A DNA stretch of 64,000 nucleotides, from contig NZ_RQIH01000002.1 in NCBI RefSeq assembly GCF_003939025.1, positions 124,001 to 188,000 of the forward strand. The letters are read 5' to 3'. The DNA comes from Rhizobium sophoriradicis. GTDB lineage: Bacteria > Pseudomonadota > Alphaproteobacteria > Rhizobiales > Rhizobiaceae. Every line of letters starts with the position of its first letter. The stretch's first letter is position 1. The notes under the pieces are model-generated. The model was not told where the DNA came from. It worked only from the letters and a program-made list of their open reading frames with translations, and did not search any database. This document shows, one piece after another, positions 26,691 to 35,472 of this stretch. A program made the translations under genes and the position numbers.

Positions 26691-27752
26691 TCAGATCGCT
26701 TTGGCGGTCGTCATGGGCGCGCGTTTGCCGCCGCAGCCCCAGTTCCAGTCGCGGCTCTTGCCGGTGTCGAGGTGGACGGACTCCGTGTGGCAATAGGTGC
26801 CGACGCCGCCGCGATCCGGCAAGGAGCGGATATAGGCGGCGACATCCCATTTCGACACGCCGTCGATCCGGATGTCGGCGGCCTCACAGCTCTTGTGCAT
26901 CGATTCGTCAGCGCCGCCGACCAGGCGGTTATGCTCTTCGTCGCGATAGCCCGAGGTGACGATGACGGGCCGGCCGAAATGGTTTTCGACCATTTTGATC
27001 ACTTTCAACAGGTCGGGCTTGAAGCAGCCGACCTCGACATGATCGTTCTGGACATGCAGCCCGTTCGGGGCGACACGCGTCACACCGGGCAGGGCGGCCT
27101 TGTGCAGGAGGCCGGAAAGGCTGCCGAGCAGGTTCTGCTTCGGCGCGCTGTAGAGCGCGTTCGTCGTCGAGGCCGGAATGCCCCCTGTTGCCAGCGCGGC
27201 GGTTTGAACGGGTAGAGGCTGCGTGCCGGAGTTCTCCGAGGATTGCTGCGGCAGCACCGGCGTCGCCGGCTGTGCGGGCACGGCAGGCTGGCTGTAAACG
27301 CTGCTTCTTGTCGGTGCCACGCCCTGCGTCGGCGCATAGGCTTGCGGCTGGATGATGGTGGACGTGCTGTTATTTTGCGGCAGCGGCTGGCGATCGGAAA
27401 AGATGCTCATCGCCTGGGCGTTGATCCGTGTCGACTGCATGACCAGCCCGCCGATATTGGCAGGCGCTGCCATTGCCGGATCGGCCGGCGGAACGGCGGC
27501 ATTCGGATCCGCTAGCACGCCCTGGGGCGCGGCCTGGGCGCCGGAGACATTGACAAGGCGGGGGTCGGTGTAGACTGAGCGCGGCGCAGATTTCGCCGGC
27601 GCTGTCGCGGCAAGTTGGGGCGCTGCGGCGGCCGTTGCCGGAACGACCGGAACAGCGGCGGCTGAATCGAGCGCCTTCTTGTCCGACGCGCAGCCAGACA
27701 GCGCCAGCATCGAGGTGGCGATCAGCAAAGCGCCTGTTACGGGCATCCGCAT
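26691..27752 (-). CDS. DUF882/M15-type peptidoglycan peptidase, lipoprotein
   Basis: 353 aa from the ATG at 27752. A signal peptide with lipobox (SMLALSGCASDKK) is followed by a ~200-residue low-complexity Ala/Pro/Gln-rich region and a C-terminal Zn-peptidase domain. Its metal and active-site residues are visible in VTSGYRDEEHNRLVGGADES, MHKSCEAADIRIDG and VGTYCHTESVHLDTGKSRDW. This is the YcbK/DUF882 (peptidase M15_3) family, which acts on peptide crosslinks in the cell wall. The domain architecture (lipid anchor, long linker, C-terminal enzyme) parallels the DUF2778 protein at 16.5 kb. Confidence 0.85.
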   Translation of the reverse strand: MRMPVTGALLIATSMLALSGCASDKKALDSAAAVPVVPATAAAAPQLAATAPAKSAPRSVYTDPRLVNVSGAQAAPQGVLADPNAAVPPADPAMAAPANIGGLVMQSTRINAQAMSIFSDRQPLPQNNSTSTIIQPQAYAPTQGVAPTRSSVYSQPAVPAQPATPVLPQQSSENSGTQPLPVQTAALATGGIPASTTNALYSAPKQNLLGSLSGLLHKAALPGVTRVAPNGLHVQNDHVEVGCFKPDLLKVIKMVENHFGRPVIVTSGYRDEEHNRLVGGADESMHKSCEAADIRIDGVSKWDVAAYIRSLPDRGGVGTYCHTESVHLDTGKSRDWNWGCGGKRAPMTTAKAI

Positions 27753-27933
27753 CTCATTGTTACGCAAGCAACCAGTCTCCAGTTGATGCGGAAAACGGCC
27801 GAAAATCGCCATTTTCCGCGTCGAGTCAGCTGGAGATTGCCTGCGGGGCCGGACCGCGGCAAGCACCAAGGCGCCGGCCGGACCCGAAATCGCAAAAGCC
27901 GCAAGCTTCGCAAAAGCCTTGCGGCGAAAACCC

Positions 27934-28374
27934 TTACCAGGCGCCGGTATTGCCCATGGACGCCCAGGGTTCGGAAGGTGGAAGCGGGCTTCCCTTCTGC
28001 AGGATTTCGATCGAGATGCCGTCGGGCGAGCGCACAAAGGCCATATTGCCGTCGCGCGGCGGCCGGTTGATCGTGATGCCGTTGTCCATCAGCTTCTGGC
28101 AGATCGCATAAATATCGTCGACTTCATAGGCGAGGTGGCCGAAATTGCGTCCTCCGCTATAATCCTCTGTATCCCAGTTGTAGGTAAGCTCGAGGCAGGG
28201 CGCTTTTTCGCTGCGCGCACGCTCAAGATCGTCGCGGGCAGCCAGGAAAACCAGGGTGAAACGGCCCTTCTCGTTTTCGTGGCGGCGAATCTCCTCCAGC
28301 CCGAACAGGGTGGTGTAAAAGGCGAGCGAAGCGTCCAGATCTTTGACGCGAACCATCGTATGAAGATAACGCAT
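27934..28374 (-). CDS. gloA: Lactoylglutathione lyase (glyoxalase I)
   Basis: 146 aa from the ATG at 28374 (MRYLHTMVRVKDLDASLAFY). It has LELTYNWDTEDYSGGRNFGH, AYEVDDIYAICQKL and FVRSPDGISIEILQKG, which include the His and Glu metal ligands expected for glyoxalase I. The enzyme converts the methylglyoxal-glutathione adduct to S-lactoylglutathione. The last ~15 residues (PPSEPWASMGNTGAW) are the usual short tail of the alphaproteobacterial form. Confidence 0.92.
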   Translation of the reverse strand: MRYLHTMVRVKDLDASLAFYTTLFGLEEIRRHENEKGRFTLVFLAARDDLERARSEKAPCLELTYNWDTEDYSGGRNFGHLAYEVDDIYAICQKLMDNGITINRPPRDGNMAFVRSPDGISIEILQKGSPLPPSEPWASMGNTGAW

Positions 28375-28569
28375 TCTATCTACTCCTTTATTGGGGCTGG
28401 CCCTTATCGGCCAGCCGTGGTCAGCTTCGGGCAAGTCATCTTTATAAAATGTGCAGCTGGGAATAACCGAAAACTAGGACTTGCGCTTATCCGTTACCAA
28501 GATGTTAATCTTGATTTCAAGAATCAGTTAACCGTAACAGTGTGACGCGTATTCGAGGGGCTGGCGACT

Positions 28570-29148
28570 ATGGCTGATAGGATTTCATCGAACGAATACA
28601 CTGATCTCGACGAGCTGTCGTCAGAGACGGTCGATCTTGTTGAAATCACCGGGGTCGTCAAGTGGTTCGACGTCGCCAAGGGCTTCGGCTTCATCGTTCC
28701 GGACAATGGCATGCAGGATGTTCTCCTGCACGTGACTTGCCTGCGCCGCGACGGTTACCAGACGATCCTCGAGGGAACGCGGATCGTTGCCCTCATCCAG
28801 CGCCGCGAGCGTGGCTACCAGGCTTTCAAGATCCTTTCAATGGATCAGTCGACCGCGGTTCATCCCTCGCAGCTGCCCCCGGTCCGCACCCATGTGCAGG
28901 TCACCGCCACCAGCGGTCTCGAGCGTGCGCTCGTCAAGTGGTTCAACCGCACCAAGGGCTTCGGCTTCCTGACGCGCGGCGAGGGCACGGAAGACATATT
29001 CGTGCATATGGAGACGCTGCGCCGTTTCGGCCTGACGGAGCTGCGCCCCGGTCAGGTGGTTCTCGTCCGCTTCGGCGATGGCGAAAAAGGCCTGATGGCC
29101 GCGGAAATTCACCCCGATATTCCGAGCCCGGCAAGCCGGTCGCACTGA
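28570..29148 (+). CDS. Cold-shock protein with two CSD domains
   Basis: 192 aa with two cold-shock domains. The first, about residues 28-90, has [20 protein letters not shown] and [13 protein letters not shown]. The second, about 118-185, has [20 protein letters not shown] and [12 protein letters not shown]. Each keeps RNP1 (KGFGF) and RNP2 (VLLHV / IFVHM). Such tandem proteins are characteristic of alphaproteobacteria and bind single-stranded RNA/DNA. DUF192 follows after one base, so the two are co-transcribed. Confidence 0.93.
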   Translation: MADRISSNEYTDLDELSSETVDLVEITGVVKWFDVAKGFGFIVPDNGMQDVLLHVTCLRRDGYQTILEGTRIVALIQRRERGYQAFKILSMDQSTAVHPSQLPPVRTHVQVTATSGLERALVKWFNRTKGFGFLTRGEGTEDIFVHMETLRRFGLTELRPGQVVLVRFGDGEKGLMAAEIHPDIPSPASRSH

Positions 29149-29149
29149 G

Positions 29150-29632
29150 ATGCGAGATCTCGTCCTTCATGCGATTAGAAGCGCCATCACGGCGCTTTTT
29201 TTCTTGGTCGCCCTGCCGGCCCTGGCTGAGGAGCCGATGCGGTTCGACAAGGAGCCGCTGCTCATCCAGACGGCCGCCGGCAAGACGCTGCATTTCACCG
29301 TCGAGGTCGCGGTGACCCCCGACCAGCGCGCCCATGGACTGATGTTCCGCAAGACGATGGGCGATGACGCCGGCATGATCTTCGATTTCGGCGAGCCGCG
29401 GCGCGTCGCCATGTGGATGGAAAACACCTTCCTGCCGCTCGACATGCTCTTTGCCGACGACACCGGCACGATCCGCCACATCAAGGAAAACGCAACGCCC
29501 TATTCGCGCGACATCATCGATTCGATGAGCCCGGTGAAATACGTCGTTGAACTCAATGCCGGCATTGTCGACAAATTCGGAATCAAGGTGGGCGACAGGA
29601 TCATGAGCGCCACGACGACAAAGGTGAAATGA
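29150..29632 (+). CDS. Exported DUF192-family protein
   Basis: 160 aa with a signal peptide (ITALFFLVALPALAEEP, cleavage after ALA near residue 26). The DUF192 core has FTVEVAVTPDQRAHGLMFRK, MIFDFGEPRRVAMWMENTFL, PLDMLFAD and VKYVVELNAGIVDKFGIKVG. Members are periplasmic or extracellular small beta-barrel proteins of unknown function. It starts one base after the double cold-shock gene, a pairing conserved in rhizobia as far as I recall. Confidence 0.9.
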   Translation: MRDLVLHAIRSAITALFFLVALPALAEEPMRFDKEPLLIQTAAGKTLHFTVEVAVTPDQRAHGLMFRKTMGDDAGMIFDFGEPRRVAMWMENTFLPLDMLFADDTGTIRHIKENATPYSRDIIDSMSPVKYVVELNAGIVDKFGIKVGDRIMSATTTKVK

Positions 29633-29703
29633 CGGCGCGCAAGCGTGTGCGCCCGCGGGCTGCGACGCAACTATCGAAAACTCGGGAATATCGGGATATT
29701 GAA

Positions 29704-29780
<77 letters not shown>

Positions 29781-29939
29781 TGCCGTGATTGGCAGGGGGA
29801 ATACACGGTTCACTTCGCCCTCGCAACCCATAAATCCCGCTCTGCCCGGAGATTTCTCACCGGCCTGTGGACGCAATGCGGAAAATCTTCAGCGGCCCCC
29901 GATTTGTTGGTGCGATCAGCCGCCAGCATGGTTCAGCCT

Positions 29940-30053
29940 TCAGCCGCGGGCGAGCAGGCCGATATATTGGGCATAGCTGATGGCGACATAGAAGAACGCG
30001 GTGATGCCGGCTCCTATCACAATGGCATTGAACTCTGCCGAACGTCTCATCAT
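29940..30053 (-). CDS. Small one-helix membrane peptide, putative
   Basis: 37 codons from ATGATG at 30053: [20 protein letters not shown] then [17 protein letters not shown] and stop. A positively charged N-terminus and one hydrophobic helix make a plausible small membrane protein. The perfect palindrome at 30119-30132 lies about 65 bp upstream. There is no other candidate gene between tRNA-Pro and the NDUFS4 gene. It rests on ORF structure alone. Confidence 0.4.
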   Translation of the reverse strand: MMRRSAEFNAIVIGAGITAFFYVAISYAQYIGLLARG

Positions 30054-30118
30054 GCTTGCAAATCCACTGAAGTCGATTACGCCGTAAACTAGTTCCCGGC
30101 ACCGACTGCGGCAATCAG

Positions 30119-30132
30119 GTTGTGATCACAAC
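30119..30132. promoter_or_regulatory. Perfect 14-bp palindrome, candidate operator
   Basis: GTTGTGATCACAAC is fully self-complementary. It lies between the divergent small membrane ORF (start 30053) and the NDUFS4 gene (start 30365). The half-site TGTGA/TCACA is CRP-like but without the usual 6-bp spacer, so the binding protein is unknown. Confidence 0.4.
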
Positions 30133-30364
30133 ATGAGACAATCGGTTACATTGCGAAATCCGTCGGATTGGCCGTGACGGCGGGCGATAGGATGGAAGAT
30201 GTCTGCAGCCGCCTGATCCGCCTTTTTTCTTGAAAAGGCAGGGATTCGCGGATAAGCAAAATTCACCTCTTCGCGTTATCCCTGACGACGAAGCAAAGCC
30301 CGGCGACGGGATTGAGACCATGAAAGGCGGGCACTGTCCCCGCATATTCGGAGATGCCGCAGTC

Positions 30365-30670
30365 ATGTCTGCCAAGATCTATCGTCCTGCTAAGACCGCC
30401 ATGCAGTCCGGCAAGGCCAAGACCCATCTCTGGGTGCTCGAATTCGATCAGGAGTCGCCCCGCAAAATCGATCCGATGATGGGATATACCTCCTCCAGCG
30501 ATACCCGCCAGCAGGTCAAGCTTACCTTTGAAACGCAGGCGCTCGCGGAAGCCTATGCCCAGCGCAATGGCATCGAATACCGCGTCATCGCGCCGAAAGA
30601 GCCGGCTCGCCAGGTCGTGGCCTATCCGGATAATTTCCGATATACCCGCACGCAGCCCTGGACGCATTGA
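30365..30670 (+). CDS. Complex I accessory subunit, NDUFS4 (ETC complex I 18-kDa) homologue
   Basis: 101 aa from the ATG at 30365 (MSAKIYRPAKTAMQSGKAKT). The family core is HLWVLEFDQESPRKIDPMMG, YTSSSDTRQQVKLTFETQAL and NGIEYRVIAPKEP, as in mitochondrial NDUFS4 and its alphaproteobacterial homologues. NDUFS4 binds the peripheral arm of complex I near the NADH-oxidising module. An upstream in-frame start at 30230 is not supported by family length. tRNA-Arg follows 57 bp downstream. Confidence 0.93.
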   Translation: MSAKIYRPAKTAMQSGKAKTHLWVLEFDQESPRKIDPMMGYTSSSDTRQQVKLTFETQALAEAYAQRNGIEYRVIAPKEPARQVVAYPDNFRYTRTQPWTH

Positions 30671-30727
30671 GGTTTCTCGTCCACATATGCCGCATCCGGT
30701 CGCGCTTCTTGGGCGCGGCCAGCAGAC

Positions 30728-30804
<77 letters not shown>

Positions 30805-30935
30805 CCATTTCAAAAAGTTAGCAGTCCTTGTTCTCTTTGGCCACTTACTACGAACATCTGATGGTTTTTCGCAGAAGGGCTTTAGCATTGATGTTTGTCA
30901 GCGAGGTATTGCCGGACCTTTTGCCCAACGGTGCT

Positions 30936-31398
30936 TCACTCGCATTCATAGGCATTTAGCACAAAGCTCGAATGCCCGTCTTTGAATGTGTAATCATACA
31001 AGGCTGACGTAAATTCACCTGCCTTGAATTTGGGCTTCCAAAAGTCGCACGCCTCTTTGCCCAACCCAGCCTTCATCACTTCTCCGCTAGCGGTGGGGAC
31101 TGTGTCGCTCAGACGATAGAAGTACCTGATCGCCTTCCCATCCATCTCGACGCAACGTCGTGATTGCGTCTAGCTTCCTTGGAAGACCCTTATTGGCGTA
31201 ATCGCTCGCCACTCTTGCAGCAACGAAATTTTCGGTAATGGGTCTGGAGAGAACTATCCCAATGATCACAAGGATCGTGCGGGCCTTGTCAAAACGCGCT
31301 GATAATAACCCGCCAATTAGGGCGCCAGCGGCCCCGCACACCGCGCCCACAAATCCATACATGGCCCAACTTGGCCACTCGCCCATAAATGCAAACAT
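30936..31398 (-). pseudogene. Frameshifted small membrane-anchored protein
   Basis: Two minus-strand frames join into one protein. Frame one (from 31398) gives two hydrophobic segments and then NKGLPRKLDAITTLRR. Frame two (to 30936) continues VEMDGKAIRYFYRLSDTVPT and ends FVLNAYECE. The join is at about 31147-31160, where a one-base change breaks the frame. Proteins with LPxxVDxVTxL followed by YxYxL strands are a known unnamed family of small bacterial proteins, which supports the join. Decay or a sequencing error are both possible. Confidence 0.6.
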
Positions 31399-31877
31399 TT
31401 TCCCCCTCAGTCCGAAGCGCAGCCCTTCAATAGGTCGTCCCAGGTCTAGATTTTGGCATCAACATGTAGCTACTCCCGCGTGGAAAAGCCCTTTCTGGAC
31501 TGCGACCGAAGGACTGATGCCCGGCAGTCACGGCAGCATGGACGATCATCGACGACGGCCGATGTTTCCGACCGGCCTCGCTTGACCTGATACCGTTTCG
31601 CTTGGCTGTGGCGCTCCCCCGAAAGCTGCTACCCGTGTCACATGGACCCCACAGTGTTGTCCAGGTCGAAACCCTCAGTCGATCAGAGCGGGTTCTGCAC
31701 GGCAACGGGTGCGCCGGTAGAATATCACTGTGGTTGTAAATTGCGAGTGTGATTGCAGACCGTAGGCTCCGATCAAAAGCGATTGAGTTAGCGCGCCTTT
31801 AAGTATGCCTTTCACAAGTCGCCTTACCCCGACGAACCGCTCGGCAGAATTCTTCAAACTAACGCGGGAGAGGCACG
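31399..31877. other. Gene-less stretch in decaying accessory region
   Basis: About 480 bp with no convincing gene on either strand; short ORFs here lack coding-like composition. It lies between a frameshifted gene and an IS21 istB fragment and probably represents eroded mobile DNA. I recognise no IS ends. Confidence 0.4.
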
Positions 31878-32099
31878 AGACCGGTGCGGAATTATTGTTC
31901 GAGCTGATATCGCAACACCACGAACGCATTGCCACCTTGATCGCCAGCAGCTTTTCCGTTCGACGAATGCACGGCCTGCCCCGTATCCGGGCGCCCGACC
32001 GGCGCTCTGCTCGATCGCGTCACCCGCCATGTCAACATCCTCGAGATGAACGGCGACCGCTATCGCCTCCCGCAAAGCGGCACCGGAAAGGTCGGCTGA
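31878..32099 (+). pseudogene. IS21-family helper protein IstB, C-terminal fragment with frameshift
   Basis: TGAELLFELISQHHERIATL then IASS is read in one frame. From about 31950 the next frame continues FPFDECTACPVSGRPTG, ALLDRVTRHVNILEMNGDRY and RLPQSGTGKVG to the TGA at 32097. This is the conserved C-terminus of the IstB ATPase (GAELLF...NLPFDEW...GALLDRLTHHVHILEMNG). The N-terminal Walker motifs and istA are missing. Confidence 0.75.
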
Positions 32100-32238
32100 C
32101 ACCCGTCAAAAACGCAGCGCGTGGATGAGATCGCCGCTCGGGCTATGCCCTCCCAGCTTGCTCATCCACGCGCTGAAGTAAACCGAAGTTTGCGCGCCGT
32201 GGGGCGGTTTTTACTCCGCCGTCGACATGTTTCCGATT

Positions 32239-32266
32239 GTTGCGGCGGTCCGACGACCGCCGCAAC
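32239..32266. terminator. 12-bp perfect hairpin downstream of RTX gene
   Basis: GTTGCGGCGGTC (32239-32250) and GACCGCCGCAAC (32255-32266) enclose a CGAC loop, 6 bp after the stop of the minus-strand gene. There is no clear T-run on either strand, so it may protect the 3' end rather than terminate alone. Confidence 0.55.
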
Positions 32267-32272
32267 GGATCG

Positions 32273-34096
32273 TTACAGGAGAAAATCGGCTGCCCCCAGC
32301 TGGACGTGGCCCTTCAGCTGAATCTCGAAGTCATGAACGCCGTCGCCGTTCAAGTCGGCCTGGATAACGGTATCATCGTCCTGGTAGTGCCAAGCGAGCG
32401 CGCCGGCCTTCCTATCGAACAAGGCATTCTCCTGCGCCTGGAAATGGAAGGTTGCATCGCCCTGCGCAGAGCCATTCGCATCGATCGCCGAGACGTCGAT
32501 CTTATCGATGCCATGCCGGAAGTCGGTGATGAGGTCGCGGGCCCAGCCGGACCCGGTCTCTGTCGGTGCCTTGAAGGCGAAGGTATCCGAGCTGGTGCCA
32601 CCGGTCATGATGTCCTTTCCGGTACCACCAATGAGGATGTCCGAGCCGGCGCCGCCCTTCAACACGTCATTGCCGCCGAGACCCTTGTAGGTTTCGTTAC
32701 CGCCGTTGGACTGGCCGGTGTGTGGCAGGTAGTCGTTACCACTGGTGCCGGTGTATACCTTCGTCGATGTGGTCGGCGCGGTGGGCGCGGTGGGCGCGGT
32801 GGGCGCGGTCGGCGCGGTGGGCGCTGTCGGCGCGGTGGGCGCTGTCGGCTCTGTCGGCGTGGTTGGCGCTGTCGGTTGCGTCGGCGTGGTTGGCGTTCCC
32901 GAAACCGGGGCGGAGCCAGATTCGTAGGCACCCATATCGATAGTTCCAACGACGCGGGCGTCGCCGTCCAGGTCGACCGAGTCGACGCCGTACTTGGTGG
33001 TTCCGCTGTCGATTGCCGCCGAGCCCGAGGCGAGGTGGAAGTCGCCGTTCGCTGCATTCACGAAATGCGGGTCGACGCCAAGCTTGTTGCCGTTCGCTGT
33101 GCTCGGCATCGCGTTGCCGCCGTCGGTCTTGACCGAGGCCTGGCCGGCCGTGCCGTTATAGGTGATGTTGTTGGCCCAGACGACGTTGTTGTTGGTGTAG
33201 CCGCCGGTTGACGTGTTATCGATCGCAGTGTTGTTCTTGTTCAGCGATGGGTCGGCTACGCCAATGTTGTTGACCCAGGTGTTGTTGCTCGACGCCGAGT
33301 TGCTGAGCTCGCCGCGCCAGGTGCCGTCATTCTGCGGGTCCTGATTGTTGTGGTATGCGGTGTTGTTCGACACAGTGACGGAGTCGCTCCAGGTAACCTG
33401 GATGCCTTTGCCGCCGTTCTCGTAGACAAGGTTGTTGTCGACCAGGGTCTTGAATGTGTAGTTCGGATGACCGCTCGTCTGCGTGCTCTGGAAATCGTCG
33501 ATGATGATACCGTTACCATCGGTGTGCGCACCCGATTTCGTGACGTTGTCATGGGAGATGTTGTCGCGCACGATGTTCCGGTAGCCGTCCGTCGAGGTAT
33601 CACCGGTGATGTTCCGGTTCTGGTAGAGCGAGATGCCCGAGAACCAGCCCGACGACGCATTGTTGTAGGTCTCGTTGCCTTCGACGTGGATGAAGTCCGA
33701 CTGGTTGAACTGGATGCCCGACTCCCCGTTGCCGTGGACCTTGTTATTGAGGATCTGGACGTGGTGGACACCGTTCGCTTCGATGCCGTCGCCGGCGGCG
33801 CCGCCGATGTCAAAGCCGTCGATGACCACGTAGTTGGCGTTGACACTGATCGCGTTCCACGAGCCCGCGGGCGGCCGGATCAGCGCTGCGCCGGGCACTT
33901 CCGAGCGCAGCGTGATGTCGGCTGCCGCCGAGCCGTCCTTATCGAAGTTGATGCTCTCATTGTAGGTCCCGGGCTTCACCACGACCTCGTCGCCTGGCTT
34001 AAGGTCCGCCCTCATCGCCTCACTGATCGTGCGAAAGGGGGAAGAGGCACTGCCGTTTCCGCCGCTGCTGGTCGTCGATACGTAATATGTTGTCAT
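32273..34096 (-). CDS. Secreted parallel beta-helix protein with RTX C-terminus
   Basis: 607 aa from the ATG at 34096 (MTTYYVSTTSSGGNGSASSP). Residues ~1-370 are a right-handed beta-helix of the pectate-lyase/DUF1565 type (FRTISEAMRADLKPGDEVVV, many N-rich turns such as ILNNKVHGNGESGIQFNQSD). They end in DARVVGTIDMGAYE, the choice-of-anchor Q motif. A (TAP)n/PT linker of ~45 residues follows. The RTX nonapeptides come next (GLGGNDVLKGGAGSDILIGG), then a serralysin-type C-terminal module ending in LGAADFLL. No N-terminal signal peptide is present, so type I secretion (in R. leguminosarum, PrsDE) is likely. It may act on a polysaccharide. Confidence 0.85.
   Translation of the reverse strand: MTTYYVSTTSSGGNGSASSPFRTISEAMRADLKPGDEVVVKPGTYNESINFDKDGSAAADITLRSEVPGAALIRPPAGSWNAISVNANYVVIDGFDIGGAAGDGIEANGVHHVQILNNKVHGNGESGIQFNQSDFIHVEGNETYNNASSGWFSGISLYQNRNITGDTSTDGYRNIVRDNISHDNVTKSGAHTDGNGIIIDDFQSTQTSGHPNYTFKTLVDNNLVYENGGKGIQVTWSDSVTVSNNTAYHNNQDPQNDGTWRGELSNSASSNNTWVNNIGVADPSLNKNNTAIDNTSTGGYTNNNVVWANNITYNGTAGQASVKTDGGNAMPSTANGNKLGVDPHFVNAANGDFHLASGSAAIDSGTTKYGVDSVDLDGDARVVGTIDMGAYESGSAPVSGTPTTPTQPTAPTTPTEPTAPTAPTAPTAPTAPTAPTAPTAPTTSTKVYTGTSGNDYLPHTGQSNGGNETYKGLGGNDVLKGGAGSDILIGGTGKDIMTGGTSSDTFAFKAPTETGSGWARDLITDFRHGIDKIDVSAIDANGSAQGDATFHFQAQENALFDRKAGALAWHYQDDDTVIQADLNGDGVHDFEIQLKGHVQLGAADFLL
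32771..32898. repeat. 9-bp tandem repeat encoding (TAP)n linker
   Basis: Units of GGTGGGCGC / GTCGGCGCG type are repeated about 14 times in frame within the RTX gene. They encode Thr-Ala-Pro and related PT-rich triplets. Several adjacent units are identical, so copy number may vary between strains. Confidence 0.85.
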
Positions 34097-34684
34097 AGTC
34101 CTGTTCCTCAACTCTGACGTTGTGTTTGTCAGTTAATATTTTCTAGCTAATCAGCCGTTACGGCGGGGGTTATAGGACGTCATCCTGGGAAAGTGCAACA
34201 GCATCGCGACAGTAAGTACTTGAGAAGTATGGCCATATTGCTGCCATAATGTGCCGATCACTCCGGAGTTACATTTTGAAATATTTGCGGAATTTTGACT
34301 GACTCAAAATGTGGCAGTATTTCTATCCCGCAAGCCGCGAATTATTCTTTCTGCAACTATAGCGATATGCACAGATTGAAAACATTACAAAAAACTTGGT
34401 GGGCGTGAGCGAATTCCTCCGGCCAAAGGTGGAATCTGCATTTTTTGTGAATCCAGCCCTTTTTGGGTAGATTCGCCCTCAAAAGTGATACTTATCGACA
34501 TGGTAAGGGAGGACATGACCGTCGAATCGCCCACACCTCGAACGTCAAAATGAGCCCCCAATCAAGGGAATTGCCGGTAAGGCAATGCTCTCGTGTTGAG
34601 CCCGACAACGATCGAGGTACTCGGAAAGCATGCCGCAAGGAACCGCGCCAACCACTCACTCGAGCGAGGCTGAACCAATTCCCA
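34097..34684. other. Upstream region of RTX gene, AT-rich, with inverted repeats
   Basis: About 590 bp without a gene and clearly more AT-rich than its surroundings. ACATTTTGA (34271-34279) is inverted as TCAAAATGT (34304-34312). TATGGCCATA lies near 34229-34238. These could be operators for the RTX gene. I see no convincing coding sequence. Confidence 0.4.
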
Positions 34685-34800
34685 GTTATCCGCAGAGCAG
34701 GCGATCGCTTTGGATCGACCGTCAACATTGCAGCACGAACCGCAGCACTCGCATCACTCGGTCAATTGCTCGCCGCCGCAAACCCGTTGCCGACTGATGT
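34685..34800 (+). pseudogene. Class III adenylate/guanylate cyclase fragment
   Basis: VIRRAGDRFGSTVNIAARTA then ALASLGQLLAAA matches the conserved GDxFGxxVNxAARxxxxAxxGQxL segment of class III cyclases, which contains the catalytic Asn and Arg. The rest of the catalytic domain is absent on both sides, so this is a remnant of a deleted gene. Confidence 0.6.
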
Positions 34801-34858
34801 CACAGGGAAAGCCCCGGCTCAGGCTAGGCGTTGACAAAGTCGAGAAGCAAAGATTTCC

Positions 34859-35298
34859 TCAAGGGACTGCTGCGGCAATTGGTCTGTCGTCAGCAGGCCG
34901 ACCCGGACGGAACGTCACGGTCACTTTCTTCGCGCGGATGAAACCATCCAGCCCGTAACAGGGTCGGAGCTCGATTTCGATGTCTTCCGGTAGTAGCCAG
35001 CTCGACCGCGATCTCTTGCGTAGCGGAGGACGAGACCATTGATCACGTTCTGGTGGCTGAAGCCGTCCAACTGCAGGTCCATAATATCTTCGAAGGCGAA
35101 AGTGACGACTGCATGCTTGTCAAGGATGCAGTATCCATCTTGATCAACACCATCGGTGGCGATCCACCCATGAATCGTCAACTCGCTGACCCCAGTGCGA
35201 TTGAGTGAGAGACTCAGAATTTCCGCGTCATGAAAGGTCGGCTTCTGGCCAAACCATGCCAGCAGTTCCGGGCCTCCTGCTATCTTCTCGTAGGTCAT
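34859..35298 (-). pseudogene. Imm50-like protein, frameshifted near the C-terminus
   Basis: From the ATG at 35298: MTYEKIAGGPELLAWFGQKP, TFHDAEILSLSLNRTG, KHAVVTFAFEDIMDLQLDGF and NVINGLVLRYARDR. This resembles the Imm50/FHDAEI family. The intact frame ends at 34921. The neighbouring frame, after a break near 34985-35000, continues PEDIEIELRPCYGLDGFIRA and KKVTVTFRPGRP to a TGA at 34859, which is the family-like tail. A single indel explains this. If Imm50-type, it would be an orphan immunity protein; no toxin gene is adjacent. Confidence 0.6.
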
Positions 35299-35472
35299 CT
35301 CTCATCTCACGCGTCAGATTGGTGATGCCACATGCCACACGATAGCAATCTCAGATGAGTTGGCCATCGGCGCTGAATGCACCGCGTGCGTCGCTTTCTG
35401 GGCGGCGGCTTCGCTCCGGAGCGAGTTGTCGACGGCTTGAGCTTGAGGCTGCAAGCCGCCGCGCGATCTTGT

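Noticed and set aside
29857..30114. 85-codon minus-strand ORF between tRNA-Pro and NDUFS4
   Set aside because: His/Arg/Cys-rich shadow. The other frame of the same strand gives a plausible 37-aa membrane peptide instead.
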